Source: Cyrtodaria siliqua (taxonomy: Eukaryota; Mollusca; Bivalvia; Adapedonta; Hiatellidae). Taken from it: DNA of 64,000 nt. How positions within the stretch are numbered: the stretch's first letter is position 1; the number at the start of each line of letters is the position of its first letter. Where the stretch lies: assembly GCA_037043455.1 (NCBI GenBank), contig JAWPHD010006772.1, positions 62,001 through 126,000 of the forward strand, read 5' to 3'. The notes below the pieces were generated by a model that worked only from the letters and a program-made list of their open reading frames with translations, did no database searches and had not been told where the DNA came from. Positions 45,276 to 56,594 of the stretch are shown piece after piece. The position numbers and the translations under genes are program-made.

Positions 45276-45860
45276 TATGCATAATATCTCGGCCAAGTTC
45301 GATAACCAGCCATATCGCACCTATCATCCTGTAGTCATGGCCCTTGGAGATTTTAAAATTGAAGAATTTTGCGGTTTCAGCCAGATTGCATGTATCATGC
45401 CGGAGTCATTGTCCTTTAACTTTTAAAAATTGATGTTTTTTACGGTTTCAGCTCAGTAACTTTAACATTTATAAACCACTCATTATCAAAAATAGCGACA
45501 ACGTTTATGGCAATAATTTCACAGCCAAGGTCAATAACTAGCCAGATCGCACATACCTTGCTGGAGTTATGGCCCTCGGATTTGTTTTTAATTGAAGATT
45601 TTTGCAGTTTCCGCTCAATAACTTTAATATTTATAATCCAATCTTGATAAAACGTGGGGTTAATGTTTATGGGCATAATATCTCGATAACTTAAACCTTT
45701 ATAATCCAACCATCTTGATGAAACTTTGCCATAATGTTTATGGCCATAATATCTTGGCCAAGTTTGATAACCAACCGGATCACACCTATCATGCTGGAGC
45801 TATAGCCCTTTGGCGGTGGACCATAATTCTCTGAATTTGCTTGTTGTTAATGAAATAGGC
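45276..45860 (+). repeat. Molluscan repeat, ~165-bp units
   Basis: Units with ATAATATCTCGGCCAAGTTC, GATAACCAGCCATATCGCAC and TTTATAATCCAATCTTGATA occur three times. Confidence 0.65.
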
Positions 45861-46224
45861 TGGTCTGGAAAACTAGACTACCCAGCTAGTTTTGTTGTAT
45901 AAATCATTAATAGTAATTCACTTGATGCTTTAAGGCTTTTATAAATTCTTGTTTTGCAATAGAGGTATATTTGAATTATAAGTGGATATGTTCCAAACTC
46001 GTCAGAATGCACTATTTTACTTATTAAATACAGTCGTGTGAGGATTCTCCTAGACCCCTAACAACGTCGGACATGTGCTCCATCGCTTGGGCCTACAACA
46101 TAAAATCGGCCAGCTACGCTCCTGACGGTTATTAATATCACACAAGGCTTGAAGCAAACAATTATAATATGTTAATAATTATGAAGTGTAAGGTAATAAT
46201 ACTATTAAATGCAACATCAAAGAA

Positions 46225-46618
46225 AAGATGACATGATCGCCGCTTTGTCCATCCTTCCTTCCGTCCGTCCGTCCCGTTTTTGTCCTTAGAATAACTGATG
46301 GGACTACAATGAAACTTCACACAATAATAGACGTCAATGAGAGGAAGTGCATAGTGCAAGAAACGTCTCTGTCTTCATTCAAATTAGAGCTATTGCCCTT
46401 TGTAATATTATACTTAAATAGTTCTTGTCCGGAGCATAACTCAAAAAGCTTGAACTGAAATGAAACTCGCACAATGATAAAAGGAGCACAAGAACCATAC
46501 ATCTTTCTTCATTCAAATGAGTGTTATTGCCCTTTGGAATTTTATACTTGTAATTCTTCTCCGGAGCATAACTCAACAACCACCCACGGGACTTTGATGA
46601 TACTTCACACAGTGTTAA
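46225..46618 (+). repeat. Molluscan repeat (CCGTCCGTCCGTCC start), left half
   Basis: Units with GCAATGAAACTTCACACAAT, GGAGCATAACTCAA and ATTGCCCTTTGGAATTTTAT. The same units continue at 47204-47530 beyond an inserted stretch. Confidence 0.65.
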
Positions 46619-46977
46619 AGGAATAAACCCACAAAATAACGACACAATTAAGCTACAAACCCGTTTATCAAAGCTCTATCCAGGTGCTCAAGTCATATAA
46701 TAATGTATATGTGCAGATTAAAAGTATAGTTTTATTAACGGGTTCTTAAAATACCCGTGATTGAATATGCGTAAAATATATTCGACGCTCCAGTTTTGGG
46801 AGTTCAGCTTGGCTGGTTAAATCCATGTATATCGTGTCTAGAGTTTAGATTCTCAATATATGCAAGTTATACATATACACCGCCATCAGTCGGTTTAGAA
46901 ACGGTGTACATATTTTGTAAAATGTGACTGTTGTTGGCGGGATAGCTACTTTGTAGCATGGTCACTGAAAAGTCCCT
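46619..46977. mobile_element. TTAA-type MITE, family K copy 2
   Basis: TTAA at 46615-46618; starts AGGAATAAACCCAC and ends GAAAAGTCCCT. The right TTAA has decayed to TTGTAA. It is collinear with 24391-24775. Confidence 0.62.
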
Positions 46978-47104
46978 TTGTAATAGCACAGGTGTAAATC
47001 GTTTAATTGAAAATAACACCTGTCAGAATAAATGGTGTACTACAACTACCAGTTATTGGAAGTTAGAGTATGGCAGGGAGCTGAAATTGACATGCTACAA
47101 AACA

Positions 47105-47204
47105 AATAGAGTATGGTTTCATCTCGTTGGTTAATTTAAACACCTCGATGGGATACGCCCATCTCGATGTTTAAATTAACCAACTCAATGAGACCATACT
47201 CTAT
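47105..47204. repeat. Near-perfect snap-back inverted repeat (arms ~47 bp)
   Basis: AGAGTATGGTTTCATCTCGT...CACCTCGATGGG is followed after a few bases by CCCATCTCGATG...ACTCAATGAGACCATACTCT. The arms differ at a few positions and the loop is about 3-5 bases, so the region can form a long hairpin in DNA or RNA. Confidence 0.85.
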
Positions 47205-47612
47205 TACTTAAAGTGCAATTAGAGGAAGTGCAGAGCGCAAAACCATAACTCTTATCTTACTTCGAAATAGAGTAAAATTGCCCTTTGGAATTTTATACCT
47301 ATAATTCTTGTTCGGGGCATAACTCAAACACTAATAAAAAGGCTGCAATGAAACTTCACATAACGATAAAGTGCAATGAGAGGAATCGTAGAGCACACAA
47401 CTCTATCTTAATTCAAAATACTAAAAAAACTACTAATGGGACTGCAATGAAACTTCACACAATGATAAAGGGCAATGAGAGAAAGTGCAGAGATCTACAA
47501 CCTATCTTCATTTAATTTAAAGTTTATTATATTTATACTTGCAATTATTGTCCGGAGCACTAGTCAGCAACTCCGAATGGAACTGCAGTCAGCAACTCCG
47601 AATGGAACTGCA
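47205..47612 (+). repeat. Molluscan repeat, right half, with a 25-bp duplication
   Basis: Continuation of the 46225-46618 units. At 47563-47611 GTCAGCAACTCCGAATGG(AACTGCA) is directly duplicated. Confidence 0.6.
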
Positions 47613-48324
47613 TATTGAATACTGCTGTGTTATACAAGGCCATATGATAGAGTGAGGATACATTTCAAGGAGCATCCATCGGTTCTGCCGATGTTCTGAC
47701 TTTCTTTTTTTTACCAATATTTTTTTTTTTACAAATAAAAGTCTGTTAATATGGTAAGCAGTTAAAGTGTTCCAAGATAGACAACCCATGTATCTTAAAT
47801 CTGCAATATGCTGATAAGAGTAGTCCATCTTGGAACACTAATTACTGGAGTAGCGGTAGACTAGTTTTCAGACTATTAACGATTAAAGGGATGCATGGTA
47901 GTCTTGACGTATTTATCAAGGATTAAGATTAGCACCTTGATTTATTAATCCAATGTCATGTTGAGGAACCTGCTTGCATACAATTAAATGTTGAGTTTTC
48001 ATTTTTTCTTCTTATTTTATCGTAGATTTACATTTATTATTCATGTAATATAATCATCAGTTAGTAATATGCAACACATAATTCGAAAATATAATACTAA
48101 TAATTAAATAAATGCAAATTATGTGAAAAACTAACGCCGGAGACCCCGCGATTTAAAAAAAAAGAGTCAATTGTCCCTTGAAATAAGTTGAACTAAATGT
48201 ACTACATAATGAATATTAATGCATGTATGTGAACACTATATTTTATGTGCACTTTCTGTGACTTAGTGTCCACTGTATTTAATTTTAGTAACTATTAAAC
48301 TACATGAAAAGGATATCTATACAT

Positions 48325-48826
48325 TAAATTACGTGACCAAATGTTCACTGAACGCAAAAGTTCTGTTTAAACTACCCAAAGAGTAAACATTAAATTACGT
48401 GACCAAATGTTCACTGAATGCAAACGTTCTGTTTAAACTGCCCAATGAGTATACATTAAATTACGTGACCAAATGTTCACTGAATGCAAAAGTTCTGTTT
48501 AAACTGTACCCAATAAGTATACGTTAAATTACGTGACCAAATGTTCACTGAATGGAAAGTTCCGTTTAAACTACCCAATGAGTATATATTAACTTATGTG
48601 ATTAAATGTTCACTGAATTGAACGTTCTGTTTACACTATGCAACGTTCTGTTTCAACTGCCCAATACGTATACATTAAATTACGTGACCAAAAGTTCACT
48701 GAATGCAAAGTTATGTTTAAACTGCCCAATGCCTATACATTAACTTATGTGACTAAATGTTCCCTGAATACGAAGTTCTGTTTAAACTACCCAATGAGTT
48801 TACATTAAATTACGTGACCAAATGTT
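48325..48826. repeat. ~60-bp minisatellite (eight units)
   Basis: The unit is ATTAAATTACGTGACCAAAT, then GTTCACTGAATGCAAAAGTT, then CTGTTTAAACTGCCCAATGAGTATAC. The units degrade in the middle. Confidence 0.9.
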
Positions 48827-48829
48827 AGT

Positions 48830-49036
48830 AGTATAGATAGTGAGGGTATAGGCGCAGTTTTCCTCCCTCGCGACAAACAATCAAACAGTTACCAGTTGCA
48901 TCCAGCTGCTCCAACAAAAATGCGAGCACCAAATGGTGACGGCATATTTGATATCAGACACCTTTTACAACTGTACAAACTGCTTAATCGTCCTCCGCTT
49001 GGGAAGACCTTTGCCCAAACCCTCACTATCTATACT
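48830..49036. mobile_element. 207-bp element with perfect 18-bp terminal inverted repeats
   Basis: AGTATAGATAGTGAGGGT (48830-48847) and its exact reverse complement (49019-49036) enclose a 171-bp core of balanced composition (GTTACCAGTTGCATCCAGCT, ATCGTCCTCCGCTTGGGAAG) unlike its AT-rich surroundings. It abuts the 60-bp minisatellite. No target duplication is obvious. Confidence 0.7.
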
Positions 49037-49294
49037 TTTTGTAAATAACTAAAACATTTGCAATTCATTAAGCAAGTCAGACGGAACCGGACAGTAGTCT
49101 TCATCATCGCTGCACATATCGTTTTTTACAATGGAGTATTTTACTTATATGCTCATGTATCTTGTCCATTATCTAGTATGTACCTTTTAGCATCATAAGC
49201 TGACAAACTCTTTTTAAGTAAAGATTATTTACAAAGGCAACCAAAGCTGGAATAGATGAACTTATTGATATGTAGAGTCGCAATCTCCCCAGAT

Positions 49295-49695
49295 GTCGTA
49301 AACATAGGTTCACGGTCGTGAACTCATGTTCACGCCCGAAATTCATAGTTGATTTGATAATCCTAGTATATCGACCGTAAACCGACCGTAAACCATGGTT
49401 TACGTTCGATAAACTATGTTTCTCGATTGAACTATAAATTTCGGTCGTTATCCTATGTTTTCGAGCGTGAACCGGGGTTCACGAGCGTGAAACATAGCTT
49501 ACGAACGTGAACCTATGTTTACGACCGTGAACTTGGGTTTACGAGCGTGAACCATAGTTTACGAGCGTGAACTATGATTTACGGACGTTATCCTATGTTT
49601 TCGCTCGAACGTATAGGTTAACATGCTTTTACGTTCGAAAAACCTAGTTTATCGATCGTTAATCCTAGTTTTTCGACCGCGAACTCACGTAATTA
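49295..49695. repeat. Array of palindromic words, GTGAACC/GGTTTAC type
   Basis: About 15 degenerate ~26-bp phrases such as CGTGAACCATAGTTTACGAG alternate CG-containing joints (CGAGCG, CGACCG, CGAACG) with palindromic cores (GTAAACCATGGTTTAC). It is CpG-rich compared with the surroundings. The word grammar is like that of 17005-18425 but with different letters. Confidence 0.82.
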
Positions 49696-50387
49696 TTGGA
49701 CAATTGGCTTGCCATATACGCCGCCTGCCATAGAATTGTATAAAAAAACAGTGAAGGTTGCATGTTCACCGCCATATGCATAAAATCTTTGGAACGGTTC
49801 AAATTTGCGTATTGTTTACATTTAAATAGTGTGTTCTGCTCAACCGGGGACTAGAGGGCGTGAACGATAGAAAGCATTTTTCACTACCGTTCATGAACTT
49901 AATCAAACCGAGACTGCAATATTTTTGTATTTATGGTGTTTGACTATTTTCAAATTTCTCATTTCATACTCTTTTTACACACAGATAAATAATACTTGAC
50001 ATTATGGGACACACAATATAAACACTTTTTTATGGATAGTTTATATTAACAGAAAATGATAATTGAGTTTAACTCGGTGACAGTGATTAATGATTACAGG
50101 GCATAATACATATATTGGATTGTGTGGTTTTAATAGACGGTAAATATGTTTTGGAGACTATGTAGGTGAAAGATTGAAACATATGTTTTATTTCCGATAT
50201 TTTACATGCATAGTAATATCAACATATAAACGATAGCAATAGAAAACTGACAAATGGGCCGGGTTACCAGTTCTAACCAACATTATATTAAACCCTTCCT
50301 TACTGGACACAGGAATTGAAGTTAATGGTATTGGTGAATAATAGGAAACCTGGCATTAACTAATGGAATGATCAAAGACAAACTGAA
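49696..50387. other. 5' flank of the Mab-21 copy
   Basis: AT-rich DNA without a clear promoter. Two tracts (GGGGACTAGAGGGCGTGAACG at ~49845 and the run up to the ATG at 50388) hold nothing recognisable. Confidence 0.35.
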
Positions 50388-52337
50388 ATGGCTGCGCACA
50401 ACGATTTGAACAAACGGTTATCAAAGGCACTTAACATAAATGGATACACTAAATACGGTTCGACAATCAAGCACGATGAGCAAATTATGGAAGAATTTAA
50501 CGAAACCTTTTTTTACAATACAGACCATATGGGCTGTGGGAGTTGTGCGGAAGGTACAAAACTTCTCGGTAGTAGTGATTCCGATGTCATGGGAGTTCTC
50601 AAAGGTGTTTCTGTAATAGAGTTCAGTAATAAATCTCCTGATGAACACATCAATTTGGAAATGAAACATGATGGGTGTAATTCTGGTTTTGTAAAACTTG
50701 TATTGAACAAATTGGAACCACTAGTACACAATAGCAATCAGGCGGAACAGTTTGCAGACACTATTATATCTTATAGCCTCTTGGATTATAATGATACACG
50801 GTTTCTTTCAAGTGAACGGTTTAATGAATATGCCAAATATTCTAAAAAGCATAGCCTCTATGGTACGCTTAACGCCAGAAAATATGACAGTGCAAGAGTA
50901 ACTACCAGTGGTCCTGCGGTTACATGTGATGACATAGACGAAGTGTATGCACTTAAATGTAACAAATGGCCAAGCTCCGTCATGGAATGGCTTAATCGAA
51001 ATCGAACTAACAACTGGCCGAGCTCTGAGCAGCTGGAACACCTGCACAGGAACGTTAAATGACACGTGGTTCCCACAGGCGACGAAATTTCGGTGTGTTG
51101 AATATGATATTAAAATAGCTCATCTCACCAAAACTTCCGGAAGAATTCAAGGACGAGTTAAAAACGTATCACACGAAGACCATTGTGTTTTGGTTATGTG
51201 AAAATCTCAAAGAGGACGACTGAAGAGAAGATAATCTAGTTGGATGCGTTGAGAAAGCCCTAAAGAAATTACTTGAATACGCTACAGAACGGAAATTGCC
51301 TCAATATATTATTCCTACAAACAATCTATTTAGAAACAGGTTGGTGAAACGTGACATCCAAGAATCTGCTATATCAATAGTGTTTAATCTCTAACACGTT
51401 CGAGGCTCCGTTAAAAGCAATACTATCTGGCATTGAAACGACGCCTTTGGATTTAACCATTCAAAAAAATACAAGAGCACAATCTAAATTTGTAAGTTAC
51501 AGTGAATTCTGTAGATATATATTGTACGCCATTTTCTCCGCAAGAATTTCGAAAGCGAAGATAAATGAGTTCGCAAAAGTGTTCCCAAATGAGTTTGATG
51601 AGGGAAAACTATACGTTCCTTATATTCGGTTGGCGATTGCTAAAACGATGTATAGAGACATTGTGAACGATGAGATAACAATACATAGAGATCTAAAAGT
51701 GAGAAAAGTTGTCAAATTCTTAGAAACGGGATGTGATATGGACAGCGTGGCAAGTATTATACAAAGGGCATTGATTTACATTATGGAACAAAAATATGAC
51801 AGTGCTAAAACTGTATTAGAATTAGGAATGCCTAAACATGGTGTTACACTTTTTGTTGGACGAAGCTCTGCGTCTAGGTTTATAACGCTACCCACTGCTA
51901 CACTTAAAAATCTATCGGAAGTTGGACATTTCGATCGCTCAAACGACAGTGAAAAGGACAGGCATCAACTAATTACCGATATTATCTTCGCAAAGAGCGA
52001 TGTAGAATATGTACCAGATTCAATGAAACTTGAAAACATGGCGAATGATAGCAGATCGGCAAAATATTATCATCCACTAGTGATAGCGTACTTTCTACGC
52101 TTTTTATCAGAACATCATCTTGGACTCTTAGCAGAGAGAAAAACATCATTTCTGCTTTTAGGAGCCACAGTTATGAATACAAAATATCATGCTAGTTTTC
52201 ATTCACATATAAATTTAGTTGGCGTTTGTTACAAGATGATAGACAAGAAGGAAATGGCATTCCAATGGTGTTGTGAATCGTTGAAAGCAAACTCCTGCTT
52301 TGAGAAGCTGCTTGGTACCACGTGGCCTGTATGGTGA
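50388..52337 (+). pseudogene. cGAS-like receptor / Mab-21 domain protein, disrupted
   Basis: Homology runs through one contiguous block and is recognisable as the bivalve cGAS-like/Mab-21 family, nucleotidyltransferases that in active members sense nucleic acid and make cyclic dinucleotides. Frame 1 (50388-51059, 224 codons) starts at an ATG in good context (GAAATGG). It carries GS at residues 51-52 and D-S-D at 64-66 (the metal-binding DxD), then the Mab-21 C-lobe signature GPAV...DIDEVYALKC..WPS...W. A TGA at 51060-51062 sits where relatives have Cys in the CHVVPTG motif, and HVVPTG follows it in frame. The reading then shifts twice: EYDIKIAHLTK in one frame, then LPEEFKDELK...TIVFWLCENL from 51134 in another. 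A second TGA (51221-51223) falls where Trp is expected, and one more shift near 51390 returns to the first frame. That last part (to 52337) is the C-terminal helical region with the TPR-like INLVGVCYKM...AFQWCCESLK. About 20 residues of the central strand seem to be missing near 51110. The simplest reading is a decaying copy. Assembly error could explain the shifts but less easily two TGA substitutions. Confidence 0.75.
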
Positions 52338-52985
52338 ATGAGAAGGCGACTAGCCGCTGCCGGGTAGCGCGTGGCCTGAATGGTGAAGGAAGAGTTGATT
52401 GGATGCTGTTTGGAAACACGTGAGCTTTATGCGAAATGATGAGGTGGCTAGGCACTATTTGTACCACGTGGCCGTTATGCTGAATTAAGAGTTGAATAGA
52501 CGCTTTTTGTATGACGTGACCGTTATGCTGAATGAGGAGACAAATCGCTCCGAAGTGAAACACTAGCATTCATTTCTAATAAAGTAATATATATAATAAA
52601 TAGCATGGTGATTGAAGAGTTGATTGGGCGCTGTTTGGAAACACATGAACCTTTATGCGAAATGATGTTGCTAGACGCTATTTGTACCACGTGGCCGTTA
52701 TGCTGAATTAGGAGCCGAGTAGACGCTTTTCGTAAGACCTGACCGTTATGCTGAATGAGTAGACAAAACGCCCAGAAGTGAAACACCAGTATTCATTTCT
52801 AAAAACGTAGTATATACATATATAATAAACTGTATGGCGAATGAAGAGTTGATTGGACGCTGTTTGGAAACACGCGAACCTTTAAATGATGAAGTGGCTA
52901 GACGCTATTTGTACCACGTGACATTTATGCAGAATGAGGAGACAAAGTGGTCCGAGTTGAAAACTAGCATTCATTTCTAATAAAG
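52310..52985 (+). repeat. ~227-bp tandem repeat with CACGTG sub-repeats at the 3' end of the Mab-21 copy
   Basis: Three unequal units are marked by GAAGAGTTGATTGG starting at 52389, 52614 and 52843 (periods 225 and 229); the last unit is cut short. Each unit contains several related sub-repeats of the form CACGTGGCCGTTATGCTGAAT. The first sub-repeat overlaps the last codons of the Mab-21 reading frame (the end of the protein, GTTWPVW, is repeat sequence), so the family's normal C-terminus has been replaced or eroded by the array. Confidence 0.7.
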
Positions 52986-53179
52986 TAGTATAAGCTTCAA
53001 AACTAGTTTGAGAGACAGAGATTATTGTATAAATCCATGCAAAGCAATTATATGTTTTGGACTCTGCAGTAGCTTGAGCATTTAAATAATACGTACATCA
53101 TTTAGATATCATTATAATTGGTACTTTTAGTGGTAAATAAAAATACCTTAGGTTTGAAAATCGGTTGAGAAATAAACAT

Positions 53180-53712
53180 ATTACAGCCCAAATGAATTTT
53201 GGTGGGGCTTTTCCCATGTAAATTCCTTGCTGGTGGGACAGCAGAAAATTAAGAAATTTCAAATAACTTCAGTCAGTCTTCGTAGTTAGCTATACAACTT
53301 TCAGGGCAATTCCCTTCAGTAGTTTTGGACTAATGGCTGACATGAAAAAATGACCTTTGACCTCCAACTTTGACCTTGCCCTTTGAGGCATTGACATGAT
53401 TCTTGCGTGCACTTTCTCAATTTGATGAACATTTGTGAGAAGTTAGATGCAACTCCCTTCAGTAGTTTCCTTGTAATGGCTGACATGACTTTTTATGATT
53501 TCTTTGACCTCCAAGTGTAAACTTGACCTTTGAGATACGGTCATGATTCTTGTCGCGATGCACCTTCTCATTGTGATGAACATTTGTGTGAAGTTTGACG
53601 TAATCCCCTTAAGTAGTTTCTGAGAAATGGCTGAGACACGATTTCGGACGGACGGACGGACGGACGCACTTATAATGCGATTACTATATGCCTCCCAGTG
53701 GGGGCATAAACA
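53180..53712 (+). repeat. Molluscan repeat ending in (GGAC)n
   Basis: Units of ~165 bp with TTGACCTCCAA, TTTGATGAACATTTGTG, CCCTTCAGTAGTTTC, ending GATTTCGGACGGACGGACGG and ATGCCTCCCAGTGGGGGCAT. Confidence 0.75.
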
Positions 53713-54683
53713 AATATTTTTTCAATTTGTTCATGCAGCAGACTTTTGCATTGAAATTGCCTCATCAAACTAGCTTTCGCATTTGATTTTTGAGTCGCCA
53801 TGCGTCATCATGGCTGGCTCTTTGGAATCGTGTATATATGTATATATTGCAATTTCTGAATAGGGAGTTTTTAAAATAGGTGAGGAGCTTAACGCTTTCG
53901 GCAATGTAGTCCCCTTTAACTGCCTCAAATAATATTATTTCTTTCGTTTGAGTCAAACGAATTAGACAGAAATTAATTTCCCTTGATGTGATTGCTTCTC
54001 ATAGAGGGCGCAATCATAGATTGGCGTTGAGGTAGCCAAAGTAAATCATTCAGCCTTGGAGAGTAGACTAGGTTAGACGTTATAAAATTGAGTTATTTTA
54101 TAGAAAAATTATTGCAGCAACTCAAAAGTGTGGATTTGAAAAGATTTCAGGATATTTATGTTGTCCTGTTGTGTTGGTTTGCATTGATCATTGAAACGTT
54201 TGTACTTTTGATAGTCAGAGATCAAGTCCGAGATCTTATCCTGAGAGATACTAGAAATAAAAATGTTAATCGGATACACGTTTCCCACAGGTTTTTCTAG
54301 GACGGCCTGGTATCACTTTGATGGTGCTCTGTTAAAAGTGCGAATAGGATTAATGGAACTGAATAAATAGGGTGACATGTAATATCTTAGAAATGATGGC
54401 CCAAATTTTCGAAGATCTGTTGGCTTGACCTCTGAGTCAGGATTTCAAATTTCTCTGAATTTCTTATAAATGAATATTCAGTCAGATTTTGAGTATCTAA
54501 AAGCTTTCTGTTCAGAAAGAACGGAATTTATATACATCTTCTAGTACAAATATAATTTATGAGAAAATGAAATCGGAAGGTTTTCCTTAACCGAAGGATA
54601 GGTTAGCCGAATTTTGAAAAACTGGGCTTATATCATTATCAGAATTGATATGTGCCGCAAGTCGAACACAAGAGTTTCAGGTA
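53713..54683. other. No supported feature
   Basis: A phrase at ~53890 (GCAATGTAGTCCCCTTTAAC) recurs at ~55307 in the next block; otherwise unrecognised. Confidence 0.4.
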
Positions 54684-54868
54684 ATTGAATTGAATTGAAT
54701 TGGGGTTTTAAGGCGCACCAACACATGGGGGATTGTGTGGCGCCTAACAGGAATAAACATGCCAGGCTCATTCTCCATGTACATCGAGATAAGGTATGGA
54801 GAGCGGGCCTGGAGCTGCTGCAAGTTCTATTGTAGACACTCCATTTATGCTGGAGCCACGTTAGGTAA
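54684..54868 (-). repeat. SINE-like dispersed repeat (copy 2)
   Basis: Same order of words as 9094-9290: (GAATT)n, GGCGCACCAACACATGG, GGCGCCTAACAGGA, CATTCTCCATGTACATCGAG, GCTGGAGCCACGTT. Confidence 0.62.
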
Positions 54869-55129
54869 AGGGGATACTGACTTCCTTGTATGATTTAAGA
54901 ATATCTCCCTTGGTTATGCAGTCATGGACTGTTATTACGTAAAGTACAGGCTGTATAAAAATTATTTTAGTGATTTAGGAACTGTTTTGTATGAATTAAT
55001 GTGGTGATGTTTTGTGTCTAATGTTGTCTGTCGGTCACCCAATGGCTCATACCAAGAAATAATAAATATATATTTATTACGTTGTGTTGAAGTTGTTACT
55101 TCTATGAGAAGGGTGAGTGTTAAGAGAAC

Positions 55130-55480
55130 AACTTAATTTGATAAGGTGACTGACATGAACGTTATGTATACAGAGTAATATAACTACTGATTGTGAAATA
55201 ATGAAATAATTGTAATTGTATACAGTATAAACGTGTCTTTTTTGTAGGTTTACCGAAATATTATGCGCATAAATACACCAAACATGGGCTTGGGAGCTTT
55301 ACGCACTTCGAGAATGTAGTTCCTTTAACTGCCTCAAGTATGACTTAATTTCATAAGGTGACTGACATGAACGTTATATATACCGAATAATATAACTACT
55401 GATTGTGAATAATTGTCATTGTATACAGTATATACGTGTCTTTTTGAAAAAGGAACTGAAATACTACGCGCAATCATACA
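55130..55480. repeat. ~200-bp direct duplication
   Basis: ACTTAATTTGATAAGGTGAC...ATACAGTATAAACGTGTC at ~55131-55240 recurs as ACTTAATTTCATAAGGTGAC...ATACAGTATATACGTGTC at ~55333-55443 with small changes. Confidence 0.8.
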
Positions 55481-55744
55481 CGCATATATATTTCATGAAT
55501 GGAATCAATAGCGTAGTTACCCGGATGTGCCGCTCATGACATGTGTGACCTAGATAACGAATTGGGAACTAAATGTCCGTAAATATTGTAGTTATTGTGT
55601 CTAGTACTTTGAGAAATAGTATGCCATCTGCTACAAATAAATACACAAGTTGATGAAAAGAATTTGTCAAGAAGTGCTCAGTTCTCTACTACTAAGGTAA
55701 ACAAATCAAATAGTTCAAAGGGACACACGGCAATCTTTGCAGTC

Positions 55745-56594
55745 ATTTTGTCACAACTTTGAGATCGACAATTATTGACATAAAACTACATTATCCTGCT
55801 ATTAGGGGGTTGTGTTTTCTTTCCTCTTTGTTAAAAAATACAATTTTTTGGCATTCAAAACACATTTATGCATGAAAAAAGTTCGTAATTGATGGTATTT
55901 CGATTGAATGTTTGTGAAAACAGCGGTGTCATAGTAGTTCGGATGGTACATCATTTCGATTTTTTTTTGTTTTTTTTTGTTTTACATAATCAAATAAGAA
56001 AAAATACATGTTGGTGGAAAAAAATATATTATATGTATAGATACAGATATAAAGTATATTCCTATTCATTATTTAAGGTGTAAGGAGTTCCTGGAATCCT
56101 ACTTTTAAATGCTTTCTAGTCTAGGCTCCTAATTCTTTAACTTGTAGAAAGTGGTGACAAAAAGGAAAATATAGCCACAGGAGGCCCTGATAGTCTAATA
56201 AAACTTGATTAAAAACTTGGCTCCAGTTTCACCAAGTCGGCTCTGATTATTATCGTTTGGCAAAAAGTGCTAGTACTCTCCTTTGCATCGGTTATAAATT
56301 ACTATGTAATATTCTATTCTAACTTATTTGAAACAAAGTAGTAAATACGTCCACTGACTAGGAGCATAAAGTGGTAGCAAAAAGAAAAATATAGTCAGGA
56401 GGTTCTGAGTTTGATTACTACATATGTAACAAATGTGTGGCATAAAAGCGAACAAAGACTAATTTCCAATAAGAAAACAATATTGGACCTTTCCATTTTA
56501 AATCAGGGCCTGTACATTTTAAATCAGGGCATGTCCATTTTCAGAAGCAACAAGCCCTGGGTCTGTCTCTTAAAATAATTGCCTGTGAGCACTG
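55745..56594 (-). mobile_element. Inverted copy of the left part of element A
   Basis: The reverse complement of about 2764-3640: CTAATAGCAGGATAATG..., GTACCATCCGAACTACTATG, GGAGTTCCTGGAATCCTAC, GCAACAAGCCCTGGG, ending GAGCACTG at 56594. The other end does not reach a matching CAGTGCTC terminus and joins AAAGGGACACACGGCAATC, a TTAA-element-like end, so the copy is chimeric or truncated. Confidence 0.78.
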
